A stretch of 64,000 nt of DNA from Gracilibacillus orientalis (GTDB taxonomy: Bacteria > Bacillota > Bacilli > Bacillales > Amphibacillaceae): NCBI RefSeq assembly GCF_900114645.1, contig NZ_FOTR01000008.1:1-64000 (forward strand). Reading direction: 5' to 3'. The translations under genes were made by a program, and so were the position numbers. A model generated the notes under the pieces. It ran no database searches. It was given only the letters and a program-made list of their open reading frames with translations, and was not told where the DNA came from. Of the stretch, positions 1 to 7,946 are shown in pieces (within the stretch, counting starts at the first letter, position 1; every line of letters begins with the position of its first letter).

Positions 1-123
1 AAGTGGTGCTCCATACTTGATCGTCGTTCAGTAAAAAACTTTTCATGGCTCTTTTTCATCATGCTTAATAATTTTGTGAAATCCTCAACCGCCAACAGCT
101 CTTACATTTCCATCAGACTCGAT
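1..123 (-). pseudogene. Degenerate partial copy of the MerR regulator gene
   Basis: Positions 1-123 match 2626-2748, inside the intact merR gene, with four mismatches and no gaps, in the same orientation. Similarity stops abruptly after 123 and the left end runs off the window. Read in the merR frame, the GAA codon of the Met-Glu-Met-Glu-Glu segment has become TAA and the next-but-one codon CCA has become CTG, so this copy cannot encode the full protein. It is best explained as the remnant of a duplicated merR gene, left by duplication or recombination around the merR-MFS-DUF899 cassette. The bases from 124 to 272 hold two copies of GTTGTTTACTTT and nothing else I can name. Confidence 0.85.
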
Positions 124-272
124 GTTAAGTGAAAATAAAGTTGTTTACTTTCTAAGATGAGAATCCGCATATATCCGTTGAAAAATGTGGCTTGTTCAAA
201 TAATAGTTGTTTACTTTTCATGTTCAGACAGTTATTGCGCGTATTAACTTTATGCACCCGAATACCGTTATT

Positions 273-944
273 CTAGCGACCTAGCGGTGTTAGATCAAGG
301 TAGTTCAAGGAAAAAAGAAGGATATCCAGGCCACGTGAATAGGTTGAATAAGTGTGAAAAATACGATCATCTTCGCGTAAAAACACACTCACACCTGGTA
401 ATTCAGTACCCCATATGTCCCAACGTCCGACAGCCTTCTCATGCTCTTTCTTACTTCTAAAGTTAATTTGGAGTGGAGTGACGGCCTCATCCAATGTGAC
501 ATGAAAATCGTAATTGAAGTCGCTTCCGAATGAAGAATACCAGGGAAACGTCCAGCCCATTTCCTTCTTGTATGCAACAATTTTAGATAGAGGTGCTCGG
601 GAAACCACTGCTAACGTTGTGTTTTTCTCATGAAGATGTGGCAAATGGCCAAGGTCGTCCATATGGTGTGTACATCCTGAGCATGCCTTGTTCCAGCTAG
701 GATCGAACATGACATGATGGACGATTAGTTGGCGTCGACCTTCAAACAGGTCGAGCAGACTGGCTTTTCCACGTGCCCCTTCAAAGATATACTCCATATC
801 AATTTCGACCATTGGCAACTTGCGGCGCTCAGCATTCAGTTCATCTCGTGCCCGGGTGAGTTCCTTTTCCTTCTTGAGAAAATCTTTACGGGAAGCAAGC
901 CATTCCTTTCGGGAAACGATGTTTGGTTTGGTAGTTTCTTGCAT
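273..944 (-). CDS. DUF899 family thioredoxin-fold protein
   Basis: The 223-residue product has the features of the DUF899 family, which has a thioredoxin-like fold and is often annotated as a thioredoxin or dithiol-disulfide isomerase-like protein. Visible features are the N-terminal charged helix (RKEWLASRKDFLKKEKELTR), the core segment around VHHVMFDPSW, and a CSGCTHHMDDL segment whose C-x-x-C pair would be the redox or metal site. A C-terminal aromatic segment (FHTYSTYSRGLD) is also typical. The ATG at 944 was chosen because AAAGGAG lies just upstream; the frame is open further upstream but that part runs into the MFS gene. It is the last gene of the cassette merR, SRPBCC remnant, MFS, DUF899. 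The biological role is unknown; a function linked to export or stress is only inference from the operon. Confidence 0.8.
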   Translation of the reverse strand: MQETTKPNIVSRKEWLASRKDFLKKEKELTRARDELNAERRKLPMVEIDMEYIFEGARGKASLLDLFEGRRQLIVHHVMFDPSWNKACSGCTHHMDDLGHLPHLHEKNTTLAVVSRAPLSKIVAYKKEMGWTFPWYSSFGSDFNYDFHVTLDEAVTPLQINFRSKKEHEKAVGRWDIWGTELPGVSVFLREDDRIFHTYSTYSRGLDILLFSLNYLDLTPLGR

Positions 945-975
945 GATGCATTTCTCCTTTCGGTTTTTTATCAAT

Positions 976-2457
976 TTATGATGACACGTCTGTGTTCTCA
1001 GTCTTTTCCTTTCGAGGCTGACCAAGAAAAATGAGAGAAGCTAACAGCCCAAGCAGAGCAAATCCGGCTGCCACTCCGAACGCGAATTGGTAACCTTCAT
1101 GCAAAGCAAGCAACTGAACTTGTTGATCCGCATCATCGGGAATATAACCAGTGTGTGATATTGCAATAGCTGCAAGAAGTGACACACCAAGTGGACTACC
1201 AATAGAACCAGAGGTTTCTACAATGCCAGAAGCCAACCCCGAATCTTGTTCAGCAACTCCTGTCAAGGCAGCAATTTGTGAGGCAACAAAGGCAGCACCC
1301 ATCCCAAATCCGAACATTAGTAAACCAAGTAAGATGATCATAAATGAACTACTTTCGAATGGTACCATGGTCAACGTCATACAACCAATTCCAAGCATAA
1401 CCATACCGAATGCGGCAACTTTCTGTACACCAATACGTGACACAAAGCGCTGTCCCACAGAGACCCCTACAATCGATATAACTGTCATAATCATCATTGT
1501 CAGGGCAAATTGTACAGCCGAGTATCCAAGTATTCGTTGGGCATACATGGTAAAAGTAAATAGCATGCCATCTACCGACATGAATGCTGCTATGCATACA
1601 AAGTTGCCACCTACAAGTGTTTTCGAACGAAAAATTCCTAATGGGACAAGAGGAGCTTGAGATCGTGACTCAATGTAGATAAAAAGTAACACAAGAGCAC
1701 CCGAAATCAGCAGCAAACCGATCGTCTGCATCCCCAACAAGCCGGCCATTGGTGTTTCCGAAATGGCATAGACAAGAAGAAATAGAGCAATCGTTATGGT
1801 TATAGCACCAGCTACATCAAAAGTACGTCTAGTCTCTCGCACCCCACGACTCTCGTGCAACAACAGAAAACTTAATGCAAACACAGCAAGACCAACCGGC
1901 ACGTTGATGAAAAATATCCATTCCCAACCAAACCACTCCGTTATTAATCCGCCTATCAACAAACCTGAAGTAGCACCGATCCCTCCAAGTGCTCCCCATA
2001 CACCAAGTGCCTTGTTGCGCTCAGTTCCCTCCTTGAAAGTGATCATCAGAATAGAAAGTGCAGCCGGAATCATCATGGCCCCTGAAATACCCTGAATCAT
2101 ACGTGCGACAATTAACACCTTGTCCGTCCAGGCAAATCCACAAAAGAGGGAGGATAAGACAAATAAGCCAACGCCGAACATGAACAAACGGCGACGGCCA
2201 AGTATGTCTGCTGCACGACCACCGAGCAGCAACAGGCAGCCGAAAGTCAGGGTATATGCTGTAATGACCCATTGTACATCTCCTGCTGCAAAACCAAGAC
2301 TTGATTCGATAGACGGGATGGCTGTAAAGACAGTTGTAGAGTCGGTCACAACCATGAAAAAAGCAGTACAAAGCAGTGCAAGAATGTATGTGCGATGTCG
2401 TTTATCGATGACATCCTTGTCGGTCTTCTTCACGTCTTTCTTACTTCTAAATCGCAT
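976..2457 (-). CDS. MFS multidrug exporter, DHA2 (14-TM, EmrB/QacA) type
   Basis: This 493-residue integral membrane protein would export drugs or toxic metabolites by proton antiport. The N-terminal helix carries the acidic DHA2 signature (MVVTDSTTVFTAIPSI, about residues 35-50). Cytoplasmic loop 2-3 has MFS motif A (GGRAADILGRRR, 79-90). A glycine-rich helix 5 (motif C region) is followed by WIFFINVPVG, typical of 14-TM exporters. The C-terminus is basic and cytoplasmic. The start ATG overlaps the stop of the short SRPBCC remnant by one base (TAATG), with GGAG upstream, so the gene is probably translated from the merR transcript. A MerR regulator next to an exporter suggests substrate-induced expression. 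The substrate cannot be told from sequence. Confidence 0.88.
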   Translation of the reverse strand: MRFRSKKDVKKTDKDVIDKRHRTYILALLCTAFFMVVTDSTTVFTAIPSIESSLGFAAGDVQWVITAYTLTFGCLLLLGGRAADILGRRRLFMFGVGLFVLSSLFCGFAWTDKVLIVARMIQGISGAMMIPAALSILMITFKEGTERNKALGVWGALGGIGATSGLLIGGLITEWFGWEWIFFINVPVGLAVFALSFLLLHESRGVRETRRTFDVAGAITITIALFLLVYAISETPMAGLLGMQTIGLLLISGALVLLFIYIESRSQAPLVPLGIFRSKTLVGGNFVCIAAFMSVDGMLFTFTMYAQRILGYSAVQFALTMMIMTVISIVGVSVGQRFVSRIGVQKVAAFGMVMLGIGCMTLTMVPFESSSFMIILLGLLMFGFGMGAAFVASQIAALTGVAEQDSGLASGIVETSGSIGSPLGVSLLAAIAISHTGYIPDDADQQVQLLALHEGYQFAFGVAAGFALLGLLASLIFLGQPRKEKTENTDVSS

Positions 2458-2564
2458 TAGTTGTCTCCGCTTCTTTCAAAATAAAATAGGATCATCATCT
2501 GTGGAGCATTATAGGTCTTTTTAATGACAAAAGTGTCGTGTGTTGCAAAGCGTTTGTTCATCAT
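2457..2564 (-). pseudogene. Truncated SRPBCC/AHSA1-type gene, 35 codons left
   Basis: A strong ribosome binding site (AGGGAGG) precedes a 35-codon frame beginning MMNKRFATHDTFVIKKTYNAP. The segment THDTFVIKKTYNAP resembles the first beta strand of AHSA1/SRPBCC proteins, which usually continue with a helix of the type x-x-VFxAWTDP. Here the family match ends after about 22 residues, and the rest (QMMILFYFERSGDN) looks unrelated. The stop codon overlaps the MFS start as TAATG. The simplest reading is an internal deletion that removed most of an SRPBCC gene and fused its start to the MFS leader; the short frame may still help translate the exporter. SRPBCC and DUF899 genes are often neighbours elsewhere, which supports the assignment. 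Confidence 0.6.
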
Positions 2565-2576
2565 TTATTCCTCCCT

Positions 2577-3077
2577 TTAGGTTGATTCATTTGAATGCTT
2601 GTCGAGAAAGTCGCCAAGCTTGTCGAAGTGGTGCTCCATACTTGATCGTCGTTCAGTAAAAAACTTTTCATGGCTCTTTTTCATCATGCTTAATAATTTT
2701 GTGAAATCCTCAACCGCCAATGGCTCTTCCATTTCCATCAGATTCGATACATTTTGTAATTCTTTTAAAAGTTTCTGTTGAACTCTGATATGTTCTCTAA
2801 GTCGATCGATTTGAAGCGATACAATTTCGAATGGATTGTAATTGTCATCAGCTAGAATCGATTTAACTTCATCGAGTGATAAACCTAGTTCCTTTAATGC
2901 CAGTATTTGTTGTAGACGTGAAAGGTCAGATTCGTTATACAACCTGTATCCTGAGTTAGAATATCCAGATGGAGAATACAAGCCAATTTGATCATAATAC
3001 CGCAATGTTCGAACGGTTACCCCTGTTAATTTTGCAAGTTCCCCAACTTTCCAATATTTCTTACCTGCAATAATCAT
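2577..3077 (-). CDS. MerR family transcriptional regulator
   Basis: This 166-residue regulator has the MerR winged helix-turn-helix at about residues 9-76 (KVGELAKLTGVTVRTLRYYDQIGL, then GYRLYNESDLSRLQQI). A dimerisation coiled coil follows at roughly 80-125. The C-terminal tail is short and lacks the cysteines of the metal-sensing members, so the ligand is more likely organic. It probably binds its own unusual promoter and activates the downstream exporter cassette. The start ATG is preceded by a GAGGGG ribosome binding site. Part of the gene (2626-2748) is duplicated in degenerate form at the left edge of the window. Confidence 0.88.
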   Translation of the reverse strand: MIIAGKKYWKVGELAKLTGVTVRTLRYYDQIGLYSPSGYSNSGYRLYNESDLSRLQQILALKELGLSLDEVKSILADDNYNPFEIVSLQIDRLREHIRVQQKLLKELQNVSNLMEMEEPLAVEDFTKLLSMMKKSHEKFFTERRSSMEHHFDKLGDFLDKHSNEST

Positions 3078-3115
3078 CCCCTCATTTCGCGCGACTATTA
3101 ATTACCGGTGGCTTT

Positions 3116-3146
3116 AATATAAATCATTACGTGACGTAAGGGTCAA
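3116..3146 (-). promoter_or_regulatory. merR promoter with 19-bp spacer and central dyad
   Basis: On the minus strand a -35 box TTGACC (3141-3146) and a -10 box TATATT (3116-3121) are separated by 19 bp. The spacer contains the palindrome TTACG-N3-CGTAA (3127-3139). A 19-bp spacer with a dyad between the boxes is the hallmark of promoters that MerR proteins activate by DNA distortion. It lies about 40 bp upstream of the merR start. Confidence 0.8.
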
Positions 3147-3180
3147 GTTAATATATAAAATTTATTTTAAAGAGATAAAA

Positions 3181-3560
3181 AGTATTGAAGGGATCCTAAA
3201 TCATATCGGACTCCCATCCCCCATAGAACACCCTTATTTTTCTTAAGATTATCACACACACCTGCTGAGTATTTCTTTTCGATTGCTCAATTTATAAAAG
3301 GAAAATTTCACTACACTAATATATAAAACGGTCGTTTTGTGATAAATAGAAAGAAAAGGGAGTGCAAAGGAAGTTCTTGATGTACTCGAACCTTGATAGG
3401 TTTTACGGACGATTAGCACCGTGTTAAAGAAGAACTATGGGGTATCAAGTCCTGTGACCAACGTCGATACTAGAGTATCCTGTTCGTCGTACTTTGTACA
3501 TTCACAATTTTTACTACGTCTCGCATTACCACTCTGCTAACATTTTATACTTTTCTAACG
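3181..3560. other. Non-coding stretch with one orphan palindrome
   Basis: I find no convincing gene here. The one clear feature is the palindrome AAAACG-GT-CGTTTT at 3325-3338, the size and style of a TetR-family operator, which lies within an AT-rich promoter-like stretch and is followed by AAAAGGGAG. No regulator frame continues after it. The block at 3360-3500 has a higher GC content than its flanks and short broken frames on both strands. It may be a remnant of a lost gene or mobile element, but I cannot identify it. Confidence 0.35.
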
Positions 3561-3561
3561 T

Positions 3562-3604
3562 AAAAAAGAGCATTACATTGCTTTGTTTTGCAATGTAATG
3601 CTCT
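3562..3604 (-). terminator. Intrinsic terminator of betBA
   Basis: A perfect 14-bp stem (3567-3580 with 3591-3604) and a 10-base loop are followed on the minus strand by a run of T residues. It lies 57 bp beyond the betA stop codon. Confidence 0.9.
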
Positions 3605-3661
3605 AAATATATATCTAAAAGGGGGTAATACATTCAGAATTAGTCCTTCTCATAAAAAAAA

Positions 3662-5356
3662 TTATTTGGTTTGTTTAGTCATTGTACCTGCATCTGCCGG
3701 ATCAATACCATGACGGTAATAGTCCGCATAAATAGGCTTGAGAGGCTCTTTTCCAAGAATTAAGTCTGCTGCCTTTTCTGCTAGCATCAACACCGGTGCA
3801 TGGATATTACCGTTAGTGACGTAAGGCATGGCTGATGCATCAGCCACTCGAACATTGTCGAGCCCATGAACTTTCATAGTGTTCGGATCTACGACAGCCA
3901 TAGGGTCTGAATCTGGTCCCATTTTTGCCGTGCACGATGGGTGAAGTGCAGTCTCCGCATCTTTTGCTACCCAATCCAAAATCTCTTCATCTGTTTGAAC
4001 AGAAGAACCAGGGGAGATTTCTCCTGAATTATAAGGCTCCATTTCTGGCTGAGACATAATTTCTCTTGAAACTCGTATAGCTTCAACCCACTCACGTCGA
4101 TCCTGTTCGGTAGAAAGGTAGTTATAGACCATACTTGGATGTTCTTTTGGATCTTTCGAACGAATCTTTAAAGACCCTCGAGCATCAGAATACATAGGTC
4201 CTACGTGTACCTGGAATCCATGATCAGTGTCCGCTTTTTTTCCATCATACCTTACAGCTACCGGAAGGAAATGGAACATCAAATTTGGATACTCGACTTC
4301 CTCGTTCGAACGGACAAAACCTCCGCCTTCAAAATGATTGGTAGCTGCTGGACCTTTGCGACCAAGTAACCACTGCAAACCGATCCAAGGCATCCGCAAT
4401 TTATTTAAGTTAGGCTGTTCGGATACCGGTTTCGAACAAGAGTATTGGATATAAGCTTCGAGGTGATCCTGAAGGTTTTCACCAACACCAGGAAGATCAA
4501 CTTTTGGTTCGACACCAACTGAGCGCAGATGTTCTGCATCGCCCACACCTGATAGTTGAAGAAGCTGTGGCGTATTGATTGCACCGCCGACAAGTATAAC
4601 TTCACCTGCTTTGACATGATGCATCTTCCCATTTCGTTGATATGTCACACCTTCAGCTTGTCCACCATTTATGTCGATATTTGTAACGAATGCACGTGTT
4701 CTTATGGTGAGGTTCTTACGGCTCTTAACCGGATGTAAATAAGCGCGAGAAGCTGACATCCGTCTACCTTTATACACGTGTTTATCAAATGGTCCGAACC
4801 CTTCTTGACGATAACCGTTCACATCAGGTGTTCGAGAGTATCCAGCCTCGACAGCTGCATTAAAAAAGGCTTGGAATAATGGATTTGTTGCTGGTCCGCG
4901 TTCCAATTTGATAGGACCATTGTGACCACGAAGTTCATCATCTGGATCTGCTGCTATAGCATTTTCCAAACGATTAAAATACGGAAGACAGTGTGCAAAA
5001 TCCCATGTTTCCATACCTGAGTCTTTTCCCCAACGTTCATAGTCCTTTGGATTGCCACGCTGGTAAATCATACCGTTAATCGAACTTGAACCACCAAGCA
5101 CCTTACCACGAGCATGCTTAATTCTTCGACCACCCATATAAGGTTCAGGGTCAGACTCATATTTCCAGTCGTATAAACTTTTTCCGGCAGGGAACGGCAA
5201 AGCTGCTGGCATTTGAATCAATAGATCCCATGCATAGTCACTACGTCCTGCCTCTAATATAAGAACACTGTTTGTCCCATCTTCACTAAGGCGGTTACCA
5301 AGTACAGAACCTGCACTACCACCGCCGATGATTACATAATCAAATGTTGCACTCAT
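3662..5356 (-). CDS. betA: Choline dehydrogenase, GMC flavoprotein (BetA/CudB type)
   Basis: The 564-residue enzyme would oxidise choline to betaine aldehyde, and possibly on to betaine, using FAD. The N-terminus has the Rossmann dinucleotide motif ([17 protein letters not shown], residues 7-23). The GMC signature ([15 protein letters not shown]) follows near residue 80. The C-terminus has the catalytic histidine region ([11 protein letters not shown]) and the closing segment with [18 protein letters not shown]. Length matches the family (about 550-570). The ATG at 5356 was chosen because AAGGAGG lies at good spacing; the frame is open upstream but without homology. It follows betB by 93 bp and shares its promoter. 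B. subtilis uses an iron alcohol dehydrogenase (GbsB) for this step, so this GMC arrangement resembles the staphylococcal cud locus. Confidence 0.92.
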   Translation of the reverse strand: MSATFDYVIIGGGSAGSVLGNRLSEDGTNSVLILEAGRSDYAWDLLIQMPAALPFPAGKSLYDWKYESDPEPYMGGRRIKHARGKVLGGSSSINGMIYQRGNPKDYERWGKDSGMETWDFAHCLPYFNRLENAIAADPDDELRGHNGPIKLERGPATNPLFQAFFNAAVEAGYSRTPDVNGYRQEGFGPFDKHVYKGRRMSASRAYLHPVKSRKNLTIRTRAFVTNIDINGGQAEGVTYQRNGKMHHVKAGEVILVGGAINTPQLLQLSGVGDAEHLRSVGVEPKVDLPGVGENLQDHLEAYIQYSCSKPVSEQPNLNKLRMPWIGLQWLLGRKGPAATNHFEGGGFVRSNEEVEYPNLMFHFLPVAVRYDGKKADTDHGFQVHVGPMYSDARGSLKIRSKDPKEHPSMVYNYLSTEQDRREWVEAIRVSREIMSQPEMEPYNSGEISPGSSVQTDEEILDWVAKDAETALHPSCTAKMGPDSDPMAVVDPNTMKVHGLDNVRVADASAMPYVTNGNIHAPVLMLAEKAADLILGKEPLKPIYADYYRHGIDPADAGTMTKQTK

Positions 5357-5449
5357 TTTACGAACCTCCTTATATTTTGAATGTAGAGATGAGAATATTA
5401 TGAAAACATTCATCAAAAACCTCATTCAATTATTAGAACAAAATAATAG

Positions 5450-6916
5450 TTACTTAAACCAATTAAGCGGCTCTGGATTGAGATTGCGATAAACATGTTT
5501 CGTTTCTGTGTATTCTTCCAATCCAATTTTGCCTAACTCACGTCCGATTCCAGACTGTTTATATCCACCCCACGGAGCTTGTGCAAAATATGGGTGGAAA
5601 TCGTTGATCCATACAGTGCCCATCCGTAATTCAGATGCAACACGTTCCGCCTTATCCACGTCTGTTGACCATACCCCGCCGGCAAGGCCATAGATGGAGT
5701 CATTAGCAAGACGCACTGCTTCTTCTTCACCTTTAAAACGTTCGACCGTTAAAACGGGACCAAATACTTCCTCCTGCACAATCCGCATACTAGAACGACA
5801 ATCAGTTAATATGGTAGGCAAGTAGAAGAAGCCGTTTTGCAGTTCGGGGGCATCAGGACGAGAGCCGCCAACCAATACGTTTGCTCCTTCTTGTTTTCCG
5901 ATTTCCACGTATTGTTCAACTTTTTCTCGATGCTCTTCTGAAATCAATGGGCCAGATTGCGTTTCCTCATCGAATCCGTTACCTAATTTAATTCGCTTAG
6001 CTCTTTCCGCAAGTGCTTCGACAAAACGGTCATGAATTGAATCTTCAACAAGTAACCTAGCCCCTGCTGAACAAACCTGACCAGCATGGAAGAAAACGGC
6101 ATTCAAAGCCTGATCAAGCGCCGTATCAAAATCAGCATCCGCAAATACGATATTCGGATTTTTCCCTCCGAGTTCCAGCGCAATCTTTTTCACATTTCCG
6201 CTTGCCGCCTGCATAATCTTCTTACCTGTCACAATACCGCCTGTGAAAGATATGAGATCGACGTCATGGCTCACGGCTAATTCGTTACCAACTGTTTCAC
6301 CTTTACCAAGCACAAGATTGACTACGCCGTTCGGAAAATCTACTTCTTCCATTAATTCTGTCACTTTAATAGTGGTTAATGGAGTAATTTCACTTGATTT
6401 CATTACAATTGTATTTCCAGCCGCAAGCGCGGGTGCAATTTTCCAGGCTGCTTGTAAAAGTGGATAATTCCATGGCATGATTTGACCACAAACGCCAACC
6501 GGTTCACGAACAACTTTACTTTGGCTATTTGGAATCGGTGGTTCAATAATTTCTCCGCCGTCTTTATCAGCTAAACCGGCAAAATAACGAAAAACCCCTG
6601 CAATATCATCCATATCTGCACGACTTTCTTCGATTGTTTTTCCAGTATCCAGCGATTCTAATTCCGCAAGCTCTTCCTTATCTCTTTCAATCAAATTCGC
6701 AATTTGGAATACTTTATTACCTCGTTCACTAGCAGGTGTATATCTCCAATTCCCATGATCAAAGGCTTTTCGAGCTGAAGAGATTGCTAGTTTCGCATCT
6801 TCTGCGTCCCCTTCAGCAACCGTTGCAATAATTTCCTGATTAAACGGGTTGATGATGCTCCTGCTCTCTCCAGAGCGAGCCTCAGTCCATTTCCCGTTGA
6901 TGAACATTTTTTTCAT
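5450..6916 (-). CDS. betB: Betaine aldehyde dehydrogenase
   Basis: This 488-residue aldehyde dehydrogenase converts betaine aldehyde to glycine betaine with NAD(P)+. The conserved Asn is in MPWNYPLLQ (N150). The general base Glu is in LELGGKNP (E248), and the catalytic Cys is in GQVCSAGARL (C282). The C-terminal segment ending in PWGGYKQSGIGRELG is typical of the betaine aldehyde branch (BetB/GbsA). The start is preceded by AAGGGGG. It is the first gene of the betB-betA unit, divergent from gbsR, with a promoter and a dyad operator in its leader. Together the two enzymes make the osmoprotectant glycine betaine in the cytoplasm from imported choline; no choline transporter is in this window. 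Confidence 0.93.
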   Translation of the reverse strand: MKKMFINGKWTEARSGESRSIINPFNQEIIATVAEGDAEDAKLAISSARKAFDHGNWRYTPASERGNKVFQIANLIERDKEELAELESLDTGKTIEESRADMDDIAGVFRYFAGLADKDGGEIIEPPIPNSQSKVVREPVGVCGQIMPWNYPLLQAAWKIAPALAAGNTIVMKSSEITPLTTIKVTELMEEVDFPNGVVNLVLGKGETVGNELAVSHDVDLISFTGGIVTGKKIMQAASGNVKKIALELGGKNPNIVFADADFDTALDQALNAVFFHAGQVCSAGARLLVEDSIHDRFVEALAERAKRIKLGNGFDEETQSGPLISEEHREKVEQYVEIGKQEGANVLVGGSRPDAPELQNGFFYLPTILTDCRSSMRIVQEEVFGPVLTVERFKGEEEAVRLANDSIYGLAGGVWSTDVDKAERVASELRMGTVWINDFHPYFAQAPWGGYKQSGIGRELGKIGLEEYTETKHVYRNLNPEPLNWFK

Positions 6917-6941
6917 ATATTTTCCCCCTTACATTAATTTT

Positions 6942-6959
6942 GTTAAATTATTTTTTAAC
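6942..6959. promoter_or_regulatory. Candidate GbsR operator in the betB leader
   Basis: An 18-bp dyad GTTAAA-N6-TTTAAC lies between the betB -10 box (6975-6980) and the start codon, so a bound protein would block elongation rather than polymerase binding. The same dyad with the same spacing occurs in the gbsR leader at 7073-7090. A repressor acting as a roadblock downstream of the start site is known for GbsR in B. subtilis. Confidence 0.7.
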
Positions 6960-6974
6960 GTATTGAACACATTA

Positions 6975-7003
6975 AATATACCACAGTGATTTTTCTTTGT
7001 AAA
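6975..7003 (-). promoter_or_regulatory. Promoter of betB-betA
   Basis: On the minus strand TTTACA (6998-7003) and TATATT (6975-6980) are separated by 17 bp. This is a good sigma-A promoter about 60 bp upstream of the betB start. Confidence 0.75.
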
Positions 7004-7031
7004 CCAACGTCTATTTTTGATTAAATAATTT

Positions 7032-7059
7032 TTGACATTCACGCAAGATACGGTATAGT
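7032..7059 (+). promoter_or_regulatory. Promoter of gbsR
   Basis: TTGACA (7032-7037) and TATAGT (7054-7059) are separated by 16 bp on the plus strand. The box is 75 bp upstream of the gbsR start, with the dyad 7073-7090 just downstream of the expected start site, which suggests autoregulation. Confidence 0.75.
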
Positions 7060-7072
7060 TAAAATTAAAGAA

Positions 7073-7090
7073 GTTAAATTTATATTTAAC
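7073..7090. promoter_or_regulatory. Candidate GbsR operator in the gbsR leader
   Basis: Second copy of GTTAAA-N6-TTTAAC, 13 bp downstream of the gbsR -10 box. A further half-site GTTAAA with an AT-rich partner follows directly (7093 onward). The matching dyad is in the betB leader. Confidence 0.7.
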
Positions 7091-7134
7091 CAGTTAAATT
7101 TTAATTATCTGCCAAACATAATATGAAATGAGGG

Positions 7135-7734
7135 ATGAAATTGGAAGATAAAAAAGATGAAAAACAGCAGAAAGCTGGAGAATTGCTTGAAGATGCAGAA
7201 CGCGCAGTCATTAACTCTATTGCTGAAACAATGGATCTATACGGCGTCACAGCATCTATCGGAAGATTATACGCAACCATGTATTTCAAGCATGATCCCT
7301 TGACTCTTGATGATATGAAAGATGATCTTGGAATGAGTAAGCCGAGTATGAGCACCGCCGTTCGAAAGTTACAAGATATCAATATTGTAAAAAAAGTCTG
7401 GAAAAAAGGTTCTCGTAAGGACTTATTTATTGCCGAGAAAAATTTCTTCCAATATTTTTCCCATTTCTTTGGGGATAAGTGGGAAAGGGAAGCTAAATTA
7501 AATCTTTCGTCCATCAATTATGCTATAGAGAAACTGCAACAAGTACTACATGATGAGGAAATCGATGAAGAAATGAAACAACGAGCTGAACAAGATTTAC
7601 AGCAACTCGAGGAATATAGGAGCTATTGCCACTGGTTGGAGAGACTTACCCATTCCATTGAATCCGGTGAGATTTTTGAATTCTTACCAATTGAAGATCC
7701 GAATCCAAAAGATCACAATCACAATGAAGACTAA
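7135..7734 (+). CDS. gbsR: GbsR/CudC-type choline-responsive repressor (MarR-like)
   Basis: The 199-residue protein matches the GbsR branch of MarR-like regulators. It has an N-terminal helix with AERAVINSIAETMDLYGV and a winged helix-turn-helix at about residues 60-95 (DDMKDDLGMSKPSMSTAVRKLQD). A C-terminal helical dimer region follows (KWEREAKLNLSSINYAIEKLQQ). Known members repress choline-to-betaine genes and choline uptake, and release DNA when choline is present. The divergent position next to betB-betA fits this role. The ATG directly abuts the AGGG that could serve as its ribosome binding site; TTG at 7141 has better spacing (six bases), so the protein may begin two codons later. A strong terminator follows. 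Confidence 0.88.
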   Translation: MKLEDKKDEKQQKAGELLEDAERAVINSIAETMDLYGVTASIGRLYATMYFKHDPLTLDDMKDDLGMSKPSMSTAVRKLQDINIVKKVWKKGSRKDLFIAEKNFFQYFSHFFGDKWEREAKLNLSSINYAIEKLQQVLHDEEIDEEMKQRAEQDLQQLEEYRSYCHWLERLTHSIESGEIFEFLPIEDPNPKDHNHNED

Positions 7735-7760
7735 CCAAATATGCTAGTGAAAGAAATGAA

Positions 7761-7796
7761 AAACAGCCTCTCGCTATGTGGAAGAGGCTGTTTTTT
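7761..7796 (+). terminator. Intrinsic terminator of gbsR
   Basis: An 11-bp stem (7761-7771 with 7783-7793) with an 11-base loop runs into a row of T residues, 27 bp after the gbsR stop codon. Confidence 0.9.
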
Positions 7797-7946
7797 ATTA
7801 TATGCTTCTAAAAACAATGAAATAGTGCATTATTATATTTTCGAAGGACTCGGTATAGATATTAAAAGCTCTCACTCCCCCCAAGTGTAGCAAGTGTCTG
7901 TGTACCTTGACCGTATCCAAACCTGATTTAAGATGGAATTATTAAC

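Noticed and set aside
3360-3500. Insertion sequence end or transposase fragment
   Set aside because: Composition is odd, but no transposase motif, terminal inverted repeat or target duplication could be found.
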